Shown one piece after another: positions 1-11,189 of a stretch of 64,000 nt of DNA. Within the stretch, counting starts at the first letter, position 1. Every line of letters begins with the position of its first letter. This stretch comes from Cryptomeria japonica (Eukaryota > Streptophyta > Pinopsida > Cupressales > Cupressaceae), in NCBI RefSeq assembly GCF_030272615.1, contig NC_081412.1, forward strand, positions 142,064,247-142,128,246. Direction: 5' to 3'. The notes under the pieces are model-generated. The model saw nothing but the letters and a program-made list of their open reading frames with translations, searched no databases and had not been told where the DNA came from. Both the position numbers and the translations under genes were made by a program.

Positions 1-2494
1 GCTCTACTTGTTTCTCTATGTTTTCCTCAGCAAGAGCTTGTTTCTCTGATGGTTTTTCTGTTTGTTCTTCAGATGATTTCACTGTAGTGTCCACTGCCAG
101 TTTTTCTTTGTTTACCTCAGTGCTGTCTACTACCGGTGACTCAATTGGTTTTTCAATTTTAGTAGTTGCTAGTGGCTCAGTAGATGCATCAGTATGCACA
201 CCTGTGGTCTCTACCTTTCCAGTGTCCAGGGGATCATTTGATCCTTCAGTTTGTTGTTGTTCCCCTATTCCAATGTTTTCAATTCCAATATTTCTTGTCA
301 CTGGCTCTGTTGCCACATCTGTCTTCATAATTGCTTCCTTATCCACCATAATATTGACTTCCTGAGTGTCAATGTTCATTGTGTATAGCATCTCAGAATC
401 AGGATTTGTATCCTCTTGTGGTGTATCCATACTCTTAGTTGCCGGTTGTGTGTCAATAGTTTCTACCGGTGGAGTATCAGAGAGAGGTGGAGGCAAGTTA
501 TCAGTTATCTTTAGGCTCCGAGGTCCACCTACCTTTCCTTTCCCCATGTCCTTATCCTTTTGGTATACCTTAAAGGGTTTTGGTCTTTTTAGTTCTTCTT
601 GTTTTTCTTTCTCCACAAAGACAATGTCCCATTTATCAGTTGTTTCTTCAGAGATTTCATTCATTCTGCCTGCCATTAGACTTACATGTCGGTGACCACT
701 AGAAAAAACTATCGTATTCACTTGACTGATCAGTTCATCAATTTCCTCAACTGATTTCACTGGATGAACAACTAGCAATTTCTCAATCTTGATTTTCTTG
801 TCTAGTTCCATAATGGCTAACCTTTTAGCATCAAGCTGCCTATATAGATCACTAGGCAAATCATCTACAACCTCTATCAAAACTTTCTTATAAATATATA
901 GGTGTAAGATGATACTATTTTCTATGCTTTCTTTCTCCTCATTTGTAAAAGTATCATACAATTTACTTACATTTGATAAGTTTCCATCATCTGTTATTTC
1001 ATTCAATAGGTTGTCAAGTGGAGGAATAACCTGTTTTTTCTTTTTCTTTCTAGTTGTCATCTTTTTAGCTGGGGGCCTCACTACCTGTTGTTTTTGTCTT
1101 GTCTTTTTGGGTGTAGGTGAGGCTGCTGGTGAGGGTTTTCTTTTTCTTTCTACCTTTTTGAATACAATCGGTATCTCACTATCAAAAGAAGTTGCAACTG
1201 GTGAAAGATGTTCTTCCGGTTGAAGTCCTTCCAGTTCACTTTCCTTAATACCAGTTTTCTTCAATACATATTCTTTTATTGCTTTCCCCTGTCTTGTTCC
1301 CTTCCTCACCATATGTTCAGTTTTCTTAACTCTTTTCTTAGATTGAATGCCACTTTCAATTGTTTCAGCATTGCCAAATACTTTTTCTGCTTCTAAGATG
1401 GCTTTTGCTTAAGTTTCAATTATGTTGTCATCAGTCTCATATCCCATCTCGGTAACCCAAATAGTTCTAGGAACAACTGCCTCCATCTAGATTTCATCTT
1501 TCTTGATCACAAAGCATATCTCTTTTTGATACTTATCAATAATTTCTTGAGATAGCCTTATTCTTGTCTTCATTCTTGCTTTCAAAGTTTGAATATACTC
1601 GTTTATGTTTTTCTCTCTATCATCTCCCATGTTGTTCAATATGTCTAACAGTTGCTTTCCTACCAGTATATCAAAACCAAAGTCTTTCCTACCAATACCA
1701 GGTACTTCCTTGGTAATGTATAGCATTAAGCATACAAGCAAGTTACCAAATCTGAAAGTTCCCTTCTTATCACCTTTGATTTTCTTCAAATTGTCTATCA
1801 GTTCATCTTTAAGCCATTCACATACATCAATTCTTGCTTTTTCATTCACCATGTCACATGCACTTTTAATACATAAGCTAGAGATAGAGTTTAGTCTATT
1901 TGCATGTGTAGCCTTATAACCAAGAATCATATGGACAAATCTAACATTGATGTACTTCACATCATTGACTCTTAGGGATCTTTTGTCAAATGTTGTGCCG
2001 GTTAAGGTCATCACAGTGTCATTAGAAACTTTCTTAGTTCTATCAGGCCTGCTATTGGTGGAAGGTAAGCCTTTTACTGCCCTAACTACCTCTTTAGTAA
2101 TCTTATGGATGGAATCCAACCAAAAGAATTCGCCATGGACTTTGCTCAGGACTATTCTTATCACATCTTTCAGATTATCAAGGATACTAAGAATGTCCAC
2201 AAAACCTAAGGTTTCTACTACCTTGTGTTCCAGTTTGATATTACCATTTGCATCATAGATTACAATTCTATACATGTTCTTAATTTCATCACCTCCTAGT
2301 TCCTCAATATGACAATGTATATACATTCTAGGATCCTCTGCATAAACTACTCCCTTAGGTATTTTCAAAAATGCTCCTAGGGTATCATCTTTCTTTGCAA
2401 TTTCGGGAATTAGTTTGAACACGGCTCTAGGGCACTTGATAACTTCAATCACAGTAGGGTTTGCAATAAATTCAAGTGCAGATCAAGAAGCCAT
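1..2494 (-). pseudogene. Unrecognised long ORF in element A (continues past window start)
   Basis: One minus-strand frame runs from ATG at 2492-2494 to the window edge, about 830 codons. It is broken only by TGA at codon 4 (2483-2485), TAG at 1487-1489 and TAA at 1409-1411. The intact stretch 1487-2482 encodes a mixed, probably helical region. After the two close stops the frame continues with a Lys/Arg/Pro-rich basic stretch (about 1040-1150), another helical segment, and a Thr/Glu/Pro-rich acidic tail (about 1-500). I recognise no family. It is not gag, retropepsin, integrase, RT or RNase H. Frame conservation over 2.5 kb shows it was a real protein. An env-like or captured ORF is possible, but nothing seen proves either. 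Confidence 0.6.
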
Positions 2495-2904
2495 AGCTAT
2501 AAATACCTTAATCTTCCTTTAGGATGATTGCTTGAATGATCTGCTTCACTTTTCACTAAGGATGCCTTCGCTTAGGATTTTCGCGCTCTCTGGAGATTTG
2601 AATGCTTGGTGAATGAAAAAGGAGCCAAAACACTTGCTTTATAATGTTATTTCCTTCAACTATCACATTTAATGCCTGTTGGTTAAGTCAAAAACTTAAC
2701 TCATCTGCCGGTAAGGAAGTAATTCAACTTCTCACCATTAACCGAGGGTAAATTAGCATGTTTTCAATTTGTTGCCATACCCGCAAGGAATTTTCTTTAG
2801 TTAGATAAAGAATCTCTTGCCGGTGGAGAGATACTCTGTTCTCCCAGTGGAGGAGTATTCCCATCAACATTTTGATCTAACTTTCTAATCCATTGCTTTG
2901 AGAA
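2495..2904 (-). other. Spacer between gag and unknown ORF of element A
   Basis: About 400 bases between the end of the gag frame and the ATG of the long ORF, with no sustained reading frame on either strand. It could be leader sequence for the downstream ORF or a scar of pol deletion. I see no clear splice or promoter signal. Confidence 0.35.
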
Positions 2905-3910
2905 TTATTGCTTTACCTCTTTAACTTTTTCTTTACCTTTCAAGCTGGGCCCTTTGTTGTTTGCCGGTGATGTCTTACTTCTACAAAATTTTGCAATATG
3001 TCCAATCTTGTTGCAAGCATAACAAGTCACATTGTTTTTCTAAATAGCTTTCCCATATCCTATGCCGGTATGTGTTCTGCATTGATTAGATAAGTGTCCA
3101 AATCTTTCACAAACATAACATCTTACATTCATTCTGCAATTTTTTGAATTATTACCAACTTTGTTGCATTTAGAACATTGACCGGTGGGTGTATTAGTGT
3201 TCTGATAATTTCTAGATCTACACTGATTTGCTCTATGACCATACTTGTTATAGTTAAAGCATTTCCCATTAAATTTGTAAGCATTAGGTTGTCTTACTGG
3301 TTTTCTATTATCATGATTGTTTGCAGTACCAGAGCTTTCACCAACTTCAAAGCCAAGGCCATTAGTATCACCATTAGGTTTCTGATTCTTCAGCATGTCA
3401 TCAAGTTCTTCTGAACTTTTCTTGAATTTCTCCTTGTGTTGATTTGCAGCAGCCAGTTCATTCTCCAAGATTCCTTTCTGTCTCATGAGTTCATATGTGT
3501 CATTTTGTGTATGCATCAAATCTGTCTTCAACATATCATTTTCATGACTGAGTCTTGTGTTTTCATTTCCAACATCATTCAATCTTCTAACCAAGTCATC
3601 TTCATTCTTCTTCTGATTTTTCAGTCTCTTTACAAAATCTCATAGTCATATCCTACATCTCATTCTTCATTGTACTATTTTCTTGTCTCAGTTTGTTTAC
3701 TAGATCATTAAGAGTTTCCTTTTCATCATCATCATTCTGCATATTTTCACAAAGTTCTCTTCTCTTGTTTCTTGCAATAGTGAGATTCTCTTGAAGTCCT
3801 TGAATGATATCTTGTGCAGCCTTCAGATCATTTTCAACTTTGATATTCTTCACTTTTTCTGCATCATAATCTGAAAGAGTTGTTTCCAATTGCTTTCTCA
3901 AGTTTTCCAT
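2905..3910 (-). pseudogene. Gag of element A: coiled coil plus four CCHC zinc knuckles, broken
   Basis: This encodes the nucleic-acid-binding capsid protein of a copia-type element. The frame opens with MENLRKQLE at 3910, about 55 bases below the primer-binding site. It continues as a long heptad-like coiled coil (to about 3425), then a Gly/Ser linker with LDDMLKNQKP and GLGFEVGESS, then knuckles. The first knuckle has Tyr for its second Cys (CFNYNKYGH), the second has Asn for His (CSKCNKVGN), the third is intact (CYVCERFGHLSNQC). A fourth intact one (CYACNKIGHIAKFC) lies beyond a TAG at 3040-3042. A frameshift lies near 3600-3655. The UBN2 domain that normally starts copia gag is absent, so this is a C-terminal-type gag only. 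Confidence 0.75.
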
Positions 3911-3966
3911 CTCTACCGGTGTCAGAATCTTCCTCAAGTTGTTAGGTTTTTGAAAATAGAGGACCA

Positions 3967-3980
3967 AGCTCTGATACCAA
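3967..3980 (-). other. Primer-binding site of element A
   Basis: On the minus strand this reads TTGGTATCAGAGCT, the plant copia site complementary to the 3' end of initiator Met-tRNA. It lies one base inside the LTR end CCTAACA, the canonical spacing. It fixes the element's orientation and the inner LTR boundary. Confidence 0.85.
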
Positions 3981-3981
3981 T

Positions 3982-4735
3982 TGTTAGGATTTCCAAAGAT
4001 ACTGAGAGGGGGGGGTGAATTAGTATTTGACCAGTTAATGAATTTTTTGAACTTATTAAATGAAAAGCATTCCAAAACTGTGTACCAGTAAACCAAAATC
4101 AATGCAGCAAATAAGAATAATAAGCACAACATGAAAGACACACCATAACACAATATTTTAGCGAGGAAACCTGGTGTGGGAAAAACCTCGGTGGGATTTG
4201 TGACCCACAATATTGACTTACTGGCCAATAAGAGAATATTACTGTTACAATAGGGGTCTGCACATGCAGGAAGGCCAAGTTCCTAGAGCTCACTGCTCAG
4301 TTACAAAAGAAGTCTCACTAACTTACAAAATGAATTATACAAATCCAATGTCATGTACTACTTCAGATCAGCATCTGCTATGCCAGGTTCAGTATTGGTT
4401 TAAGCTCTGCAATAATCATAAACCCTTATCCAAGATCCACCTTAAAATTCCCACATTAAGTCTGCAATAATCTAAACATATCCTCTTCCTAAATGATCTA
4501 CAAGATCTCATACTTATATGAGTCTTATTACAATCCGCCATGTCGGCTTACAAAAAGATTTTACAATTAAATAAAAAATATAATTAAAGAAAATTCCTGT
4601 TAGCCATGGTGCCGATAATCAATCTTCTTGGTGTCGGTAAAATGTATGCAGGTGTAGAGTCTGCTGGTGCTAGTGCCTGCTGGTATCATATGATTGTAAG
4701 GTCGCCATCAATGACAATACCTTCAATCACCTACA
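3982..4735 (-). repeat. 5' LTR of element A
   Basis: About 754 bases. In plus orientation it runs TGTTAGG ... CCTACA, a near-perfect terminal inverted repeat. The inner end is fixed by the primer-binding site. The outer end is set where the gag frame of element B starts. It contains a run of Gs after GATACTGAGA (about 4003-4016) and the GTGGGAAAAACC-type block near 4175 that recurs in other copia LTRs here. The outer boundary is uncertain by about 10 bases. The second LTR lies outside the window, so LTR divergence cannot be used for dating. Confidence 0.65.
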
Positions 4736-5465
4736 ATTTCTCATTGGAGTGTGCATTTGCCAACAGAATGGTGGTCCTCCTACTCTAGATGAGATCAAGA
4801 ATCGCGAAAATAATGCCAAGGAAATAAATATACTTGTTAGTAGTCTAAGTGACTTAGAGGTTTTCAAGATCAATGGATGCACAAGTGCAAAGAAATTTTG
4901 GGAAAAAATGAGTAGCATTTATGAAGTAGATGAGAAGACCAAACAAGTCAAATTGCATAATCTAAAGCAAAGATTTGAGACACTAAGGATGTTTGAATAT
5001 AAGAATATTGAATGTTACATGTACCAAGTGAATGAGATAGTCAATGCAGTAAAAGGTATTGGTGGAACAATGAAAGAAAGTTAAGTTGTGAGAAAAGTGA
5101 TGAGAACACTGCCTAAAAGCTATAAGCCTAAGAAGTTTTCCATTGAAGAAAGCCATGATATGGATGATTATACTCTGGATCAGATTTATGGTTCCCTTAC
5201 TACCTTTGAGATTTTTGAACTTAGTGAGTGATACAATGATAAGAAGGAATCAACATTCAAATCACCAAGAAGAGTGAAGATGAACCTTGAATGTAGCAAT
5301 GCTAATGACATGGATGATGTGGAAGAAAACTTTGTGAGAAGAATGAAGAAAGGATTTGATAAATATGAATGTAAGTTTCCATTTAAATTTTTTAATCATG
5401 GAAGAATTGGCCATTATGATTTTAGATGTATTTTCAAGGAGGATAACTATAAAAGGGTGAGATGA
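4736..5465 (+). pseudogene. Gag remnant of element B (UBN2 domain and degenerate knuckle)
   Basis: Copia gag lacking its first part. Recognisable are the UBN2 core with SAKKFWEKMSSIYE and KLHNLKQRFETLRM (4889-5010), VNEIVNAVKGIGGT (5031-5073), a stop at 5081-5083, then VMRTLPKSYKPKKF (5098-5140). The knuckle at 5373-5433 keeps GRIGHYDFRC but its Cys pair has decayed to Phe residues. It is out of frame with parts of the flanking sequence. The first residues run directly on from the LTR of element A, which shows the interruption point. Confidence 0.8.
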
Positions 5466-5659
5466 CAGAAACAAAAGAGTAGATGGCATAGATAAGTCTA
5501 AAAGGATTTATTGTTCAATGGAAACCTACTCCTCTAAATGAAGATGTTGATGACTCAAATGAAGAATAATTATTTTTAGTCATAGAAGAAAAGGATAGTG
5601 AAAGGTCTAGTACTCTACATGATAAGAATAATAGTGAAATGACTCTAAAGACTGCATTG

Positions 5660-6107
5660 CATGCAAAAGTGGAACCTAAAGCTTGGATGATTCTGGATGC
5701 TCAAATTATATGATAGGGAACAAAAAGAAATTTATAGACTTTGAAAATTATGATGGTGGATTAATAAAGTTTGCTCATGAGGAGGTTGCACCTATTTATG
5801 TTAAAATAATGACAATTATTTATGGTAAGCACAAGACAAATGATGTTTATTATTTTGAAGGTTTGAGACATAGTATTTTGTGTGTAAGTCAAATGTGTAG
5901 TAAAGACTACAAGGTCATATTTCATGGGTTCACATGTGAGAACAAAAAAGGAGGTTCTAGAAGATTGGTTACAAAAGGCATAAGAACAAATGACAATGTC
6001 TATTTTGTGAAGGAAAACAGACGAATTAGTTGTTTTCTAGCACATATAGTAGTGAATGTTGGTTATGGCACAAAAGGTTGCGATATGTTATGTTTGACAA
6101 CATGGTG
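5660..6107 (+). pseudogene. Protease and GAG_pre-integrase remnant of element B
   Basis: The copia aspartic protease motif DDSGCSNYM is at 5683-5712, followed by the usual KKKFIDFENYDGG flap region. Next comes FEGLRHSILCVSQMCSK, the junction to the GAG_pre-integrase domain. The His-Cys zinc-binding segment of integrase continues out of frame to about 6200, where CKGCQIGK can be read across a TAG. The Asp-Ser-Gly catalytic triplet is kept. The frame ends at TGA 6106-6108. Confidence 0.75.
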
Positions 6108-6870
6108 AAAATTAGTTTAACTCATGCTGTGAGAAATTTATTAAAGATTATCAAACCTATTGATATAGTGTGTAAGGGATGTCAGATAGGAAAGTAGACA
6201 AAGAATATATTCTAGAACAAATAATATTCCACTATCTTTAGAGTTGATTCATACAGACCTATGTAGACCTACAAGGACAAGAGGACTGAATGGTGAAAGG
6301 TAAAATTTATGTTTCTTATTGATGATTATTCTAGAATGAAATGGGTTACTTTTTTAAGAAACAAGTATGGTTGAGAATCAAGAAGATGCTAAAATCAAGT
6401 GCCCAAGGTCTTATAGAGGAGGAGAATTTACATCAAGTGAGTTTGATAGATTTTTTGAAGAAAATGGTATTAGAAGGCAATTATCTATACCTAGGACCCC
6501 TCAATAGAATGGAGTGGTTGAGAGAAGGAACATGACTATTGTTGAGATGTCTATAACTATGTTGAAAGATGCTAACCTTCCTAATATGTATTGGAAAGAA
6601 CCCATGCATACTACAATGTATATTCTTAATAGGGTAAAAGTAAGAGTGAATCATACAAAGACAACTTATAAGCTATGGTTTGGAAGATTACCTACTATCA
6701 AATATTTTAGAATATATGGAAGCAAGTGATACATAAGAAGAGATGTTCAAAGAAGACTTGGGAAAGTTTTATGCAAGATCAGATGAAGGAATATTCTTGG
6801 GGAACTCTACAAAGATCAAGGTTTATTAATATTACAACAAGAGGATGATTAAGATTGCGAAGAAATTATG
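6108..6870 (+). pseudogene. Integrase core remnant of element B
   Basis: Integrase (rve) relic with several frameshifts. ELIHTDLCRPTRT (6241-6280) marks the first catalytic Asp region. The RSDRGGEF block is present at about 6397-6426 but reads RSYRGGEF, so the second catalytic Asp is now Tyr. NGVVERRN (6512-6534) keeps the catalytic Glu, and a stop replaces Gln just before it. LNRVKVRVNHTKTTYKLW and FRIYGSK follow to about 6729. After the YYNKR-like motif near 6835 homology stops, with no RT. Confidence 0.75.
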
Positions 6871-8336
6871 TCGTACTTTTCCTTCATTGGTATTGTTGTA
6901 TTCACTTATATCAAGTGATTTTGTTAAGAAAGTCTTATAGTAATATAATGCGTATTGGGCACGCTTCTTCTTACAACCAAGTCTCTTACAAAGAGAAGTA
7001 GGCCAGATCCTAAGTGAGCTCATCATTTCCCAATTGGTGACATAAACAACACATAAATGTGAAACTTTAGTGTTGGATTTTTAGTAAAGTGGGAAGACAT
7101 GTATATTAGACTCACATATCTTTTTTTTCATATCATATAACATTCTTGACATTCCTCCTCATAAGGTGTACATTTTTTAAATTAAAATTGCATCAAATAA
7201 CTATCAGATCATTAATATACTTCTTAAATTTCTAACCACCTATTTTTTTTTCTATATTTTAAAAAATGTGATATTTATTTTTATTTAAATTTTTTTGTGT
7301 TATCATATGCTTCAAAATATTCATTTTTCATTATTTTTGGTCCATTTACCCCCAAAAAATACTTATAATTTTTGTACACTTCATTATAGATACACATTGA
7401 TTTTTATCTTTCTATTGCTCTTTTGAAACTTAAGTAATGCACACACTTTTTAAATTTACACTCACTTTAAGTAAAAAGAAAGTAGTCACTAATACAATTA
7501 TATTTTGTATTACATAAACATAACTATATTTTCACTAATATTTTTAAAAATGTAATGACATAAAAAAGCATGCTTGGACATATACTAGATCTGCTAGATT
7601 ATATTTTATTAATAAAAATAGAACCAATTTTGTGTGTGATTGATATTAAACCACCTTAATCTTAATTATTTTTTAAAAAATTATAAATCAAATGTGATTT
7701 TAATTCTTATTTTATCCTTAAATTCTTAATATATTTTCTAATTTTATAAATAGACTCATTTCAAATTATTTAGAAACTTATATTTTCTTTCAAATGATCA
7801 ATCTCATTTGATATCTTTCTTTATAAAGTGACATCCCTTTTCCACTTGGTCAAAGTCTTTCAAATCACACTTTCAATATAGTTAGAGCCTTATTTTTTTT
7901 ACTAAAAAAAATATCTCATCACTACCCTTTTTACATGTATTGTTTTCATAGAGAATTTTCAAGAAACTTGTAGGTAATACCTTTTTAAATGTGTTTATTC
8001 TCACTCACATAGAGAAAGTACAAGAATAATCATCCATACATGTAATTTTAATTGTAAATATTTAATGTCTATGGTGATTACTTGATTTTCTTATTTTGAT
8101 ATGTACATTGTTGTATTAGTTTGTATGTAAGTTAAGGTGAGGTAAAATGTAATGGTGAAATTTATATTCACATGTCCTTTCACTTATGTTTTGAACTCAT
8201 GACAATTTTTTTTTATGCATTAACTTAATATGTATTATGACATAGTTTTGTATAGAAGTTTAAAATAAATATATCTTAGCATTTACATATTATCAACCTT
8301 TATAATATTAACATTTAACTCTACATTTAGTCAATT
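6871..8336. other. AT-rich sequence, no gene seen
   Basis: No coding frame of note on either strand. Very AT-rich with homopolymer A and T runs. A minus-strand frame at 6832-7026 has no recognisable domain. I see no LTR boundaries or target duplications. Confidence 0.5.
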
Positions 8337-9130
8337 GTTGATGCAGGAGCATCCCTAGTTCTTGGCAATCTTGCATCAACCAAAAAACATTTTTAGTTCA
8401 GTTTGTTTTATGTTTAGCCTAGTTTTGCAGTTTTAGCATTTCTTTCTGCGATTTGCCATTTTTGCTCACCAGATCTTGCGGAGCTGGATTATTTTGGTGG
8501 ACATGTCCATCTACCTTATCTTAGGTCTGTAGGTTGTTTGGATCTTTTTCCGGCAAGTTATCGCTTCCAGAATGTGGTTCGGTTTTATGGCCTGTGTATT
8601 GGAGCCACCTAGACCTATTTGCTAAGTGGAGAATCTTGTGGATCATTTTCGTAGCTTGTAAAGCCTATTTTTGTTTCCTTCGACATTCTTTGGATTGTGA
8701 CCAACCTTCCCCCGCGTCTACACGTCATTCTATGTTGTTTCTGGAGGAATTATTTTGGTGGAACACGACGTAGTTGTTCTTCACGTTACATCTTCTTCAT
8801 CGACATTTGTTTTCATCTTGAGTTGACGCAGATCACTCTTGAGATATGAGTATCATATAAATCAATGCAATTTGGCTTATGGTAATTAGTTCTCAACATA
8901 TAGAAGATTTATCATAAGGTTAGGAGATCCAGAGTTAACTCATAGTTTTGCTTCAGCCCGAATACTGTATTTTTTGTATGTTTGTTATCAAGCTTGTGAG
9001 CTGAATTTGAAAGCCTGCATGTTACTAGGGAGTTGGTAATTGAATTCCATGATATAATACAAGTTTGATTCTGCATTGTCTCCATCACATTGTGTTGCTT
9101 CTGTTGTGTTTACTCTTGTTGCACGGTCCA
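8337..9130. repeat. Unclassified less AT-rich block, possibly a solo LTR
   Basis: Base composition shifts abruptly from the AT-rich left flank. The block opens with an 11-of-12 inverted repeat (GTTGATGCAGGA at 8337-8348 against TCTTGCATCAAC at 8369-8380). It has no durable coding frame. A plus frame at 8534-8773 looks fortuitous. The style resembles a gypsy-type LTR, but no primer site, purine tract or partner copy is visible, so the call is tentative. Confidence 0.3.
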
Positions 9131-9939
9131 GACTATTCTCCTTGATGACTCTTCCACTGTGACCACTTCAATTGCTATTGTGGTTCAAATCTACAATCAG
9201 GAAATTAATGTGGTCATTTCTATTTCTGCTGATTATAAATCTAAATTGTGGATCTAAGTTTCAAATCTTTCAATTCAAATTCCATAAATTTGATTCATAT
9301 TTCTCTATCTTAGTAGTTGTTATAAGTCAAATATTGTTTTAATAGTTTCAAATTACATATTATAGTAGTGTACATGTGGACCAAACTTAACTCATTTGAA
9401 TCATCTAGAATCATCAAGGAGTACTCATATGAGAGTATCATTGCATGTCTTAATTGTTTCATATATTTTCACCATCATCATAAATATATGGCATGATTAC
9501 TTATGATCTTTGATCATGATTCATCATCGTTATATTGTTCCTCCTAGAATCTCGACTAAAAGACACCAAATGTTTCCCTATTTAATTTCCAATTGATATC
9601 TCTCTAAACCACCCCAGTCCAAACACACGTATAGAAAATTAAGACACAACCATCGTCAACATTGTATAAATTTAGACTTATATACCAAGTTTACTTCCAC
9701 ACTCATGAAAATTAATTCCATAACTATAAAAGAGATTGGATAACTCCAAAACTATTTATTCTACTACCCTAATGACTCAATTCCGTATCTTGATTTTGAA
9801 CATACACTTAATCTATATAGATTCTTTAATTTCAATCCTATATTTAGTATTCCAATCTCAACTATAAATTTCCAACTTTAAAGTTATTTAAATTATTCAC
9901 TCTCAAGATCTTTACGTAACAAGGTACATTTATTGATCT
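9131..9939. other. AT-rich sequence, no gene seen
   Basis: No frame, repeat boundary or RNA gene that I can support. It contains A/T-rich low-complexity runs only. Confidence 0.45.
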
Positions 9940-11010
9940 TACACCATGAAAGACACTTTATATCTGAGTAGAATTGATGGAACTAAATTGAAAGAACGTG
10001 GCAGTCTATTGAAATTCAACACATATCATAACTCCAAAAACAAACACCAATGTGATGGGCCTCCAATAAACACCCTACACTCAACTACTTTCACAACCCC
10101 CACTTACATTTTTTGTATTTTTCTTAAAATAGTGCTTTACGTAGCCCAACTTTTTTGAGAGAATATCTGCAACAAGGGTAACTGTTATTTTCAGAAAAGA
10201 CTTGAAAGTAACTTTCTTTAATGAAGATCTTTTTCTTCATTGGATACCTGTTCAATCCACTTTTAATGAATCAGAATGACAACTGATTAGAGGTCATGAG
10301 CTTTTAAAACGTTAATATCAACAGGTGCACTCTATTCAATGGCCAAACTCTGAAAATGCTTCTGCCTACGAGACAAATATAGCAGTGATGCCCAAATGGA
10401 AACAACATTTGGCATCATTCATGTCAGGAACCAAATATCTTCATGCAACTAAGTTACGTCCAATGAATTCAACATTTGTGTCCATCAAATACCAAAAAAA
10501 TATGGAATCAATTGCAAATGATGCCCGAAAGGCATTCATGTCAGGAACCAAATAACTCCATGCAACAAATTTACGTACAATGAATTCAAATCAGTTTTGT
10601 GTTCCATCAAATCCATGCAACTGCTGAAGATAAGATTTGGGAATGAAGTGCTTAGATATCAAACAGCATACGTGCCACTATCATTCACTCTAAATTCCTT
10701 CTTTCTAAAGTTTTTCAATAAACGAGGCTAGAAAGTGCATCGATTTGTGCCAACCATCTATCATTGATCAATGAAAAGATGCTATGCACCACCACTAAAA
10801 TTTAAAGTGGAGTTCTTCTTTAAGAACATGAAAGCAATGGTTATGAATTTGTGGTATCTACTGCACATTTTATTTTAAAGACCTGGATAGATTGCCCATA
10901 TAGATTTTGATGTCATTGGAAGGTATTTTATCGCAACTTGTACCATTTTTGTGGCTATGATGCCAAGATGAGTTCAACTAGTAGAGGGAAACTTTGGCTT
11001 TCCATCCACG
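9940..11010 (+). repeat. Repeat family R1, copy a
   Basis: About 1 kb that matches the reverse complement of 29580-30560. Shared anchors include GGGCCTCCAATAAACACCCT (10058 on), ATCAGAATGACAACTGATTA (10270 on), TTAATATCAACAGGTGCACT (near 10311) and TTGATGTCATTGGAAG with a T-for-A change (near 10906). It carries its own 117-base tandem duplication. No domain is recognisable in either strand, so the class (LTR remnant, MITE-like or other) is unknown. Confidence 0.7.
10416..10649 (+). repeat. 117-base tandem duplication inside R1 copy a
   Basis: CATTCATGTCAGGAACCAAA starts at 10416 and again at 10533, followed in both by a related TCATGCAAC, ACGT-CAATGAATTCAA series. The period is 117 bases and the two units have diverged slightly. 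The other R1 copy lacks this duplication but has a different one. Confidence 0.75.
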
Positions 11011-11189
11011 TAGAATCACAATCATGGTTGAAAATGATTTAGGAGAGATGATAGGTAAGTGGGTTCATAGTTGTGACTACCCTAGCAGCCTATTCAATCC
11101 TCATAGACAACCAAAAGACCTAAGAGAAAAGATTAAAACACAGAGAGTTTGATAGAGACGGCTTTGACAAGGCATTATTTCATACAACA

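Larger units (their letters stand above)
1..4735 (-). mobile_element. Element A: copia-type LTR element, gag plus unknown ORF, 5' part only
   Basis: Read on the minus strand, this has an LTR (3982-4735), a primer-binding site matching the copia initiator-Met type (TTGGTATCAGAGC), a gag of coiled coil and CCHC knuckles (2905-3910), a spacer of about 400 bases, and then a long unrecognised frame to the window edge. No protease, integrase or reverse transcriptase is seen where copia pol should start. The 3' end lies outside the window. On the right it abuts the middle of a plus-strand copia gag, so A probably inserted into element B. It is best described as a non-autonomous copia derivative, though pol could lie beyond position 1. 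Confidence 0.7.
4736..6870 (+). mobile_element. Element B: truncated plus-strand Ty1/copia remnant
   Basis: The order gag, zinc knuckle, protease, GAG_pre-integrase, integrase is kept, but the 5' LTR and gag N-terminus are missing on the left (cut by the LTR of element A). Everything after the integrase C-terminal region is missing on the right, with no RT, RNase H or 3' LTR. The last copia-like codons are near 6830-6870 (YYNKR-like motif). The frame holds many stops and shifts, so this is an old relic. Confidence 0.8.

Noticed and set aside
18-1396. Plus-strand frames over 18-365, 366-695, 909-1223 and 1208-1396
   Set aside because: They are antisense to the single minus-strand frame of the unknown ORF, which stays in register from 2494 to 1. 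They have Ser/Phe/Val-rich shadow composition.
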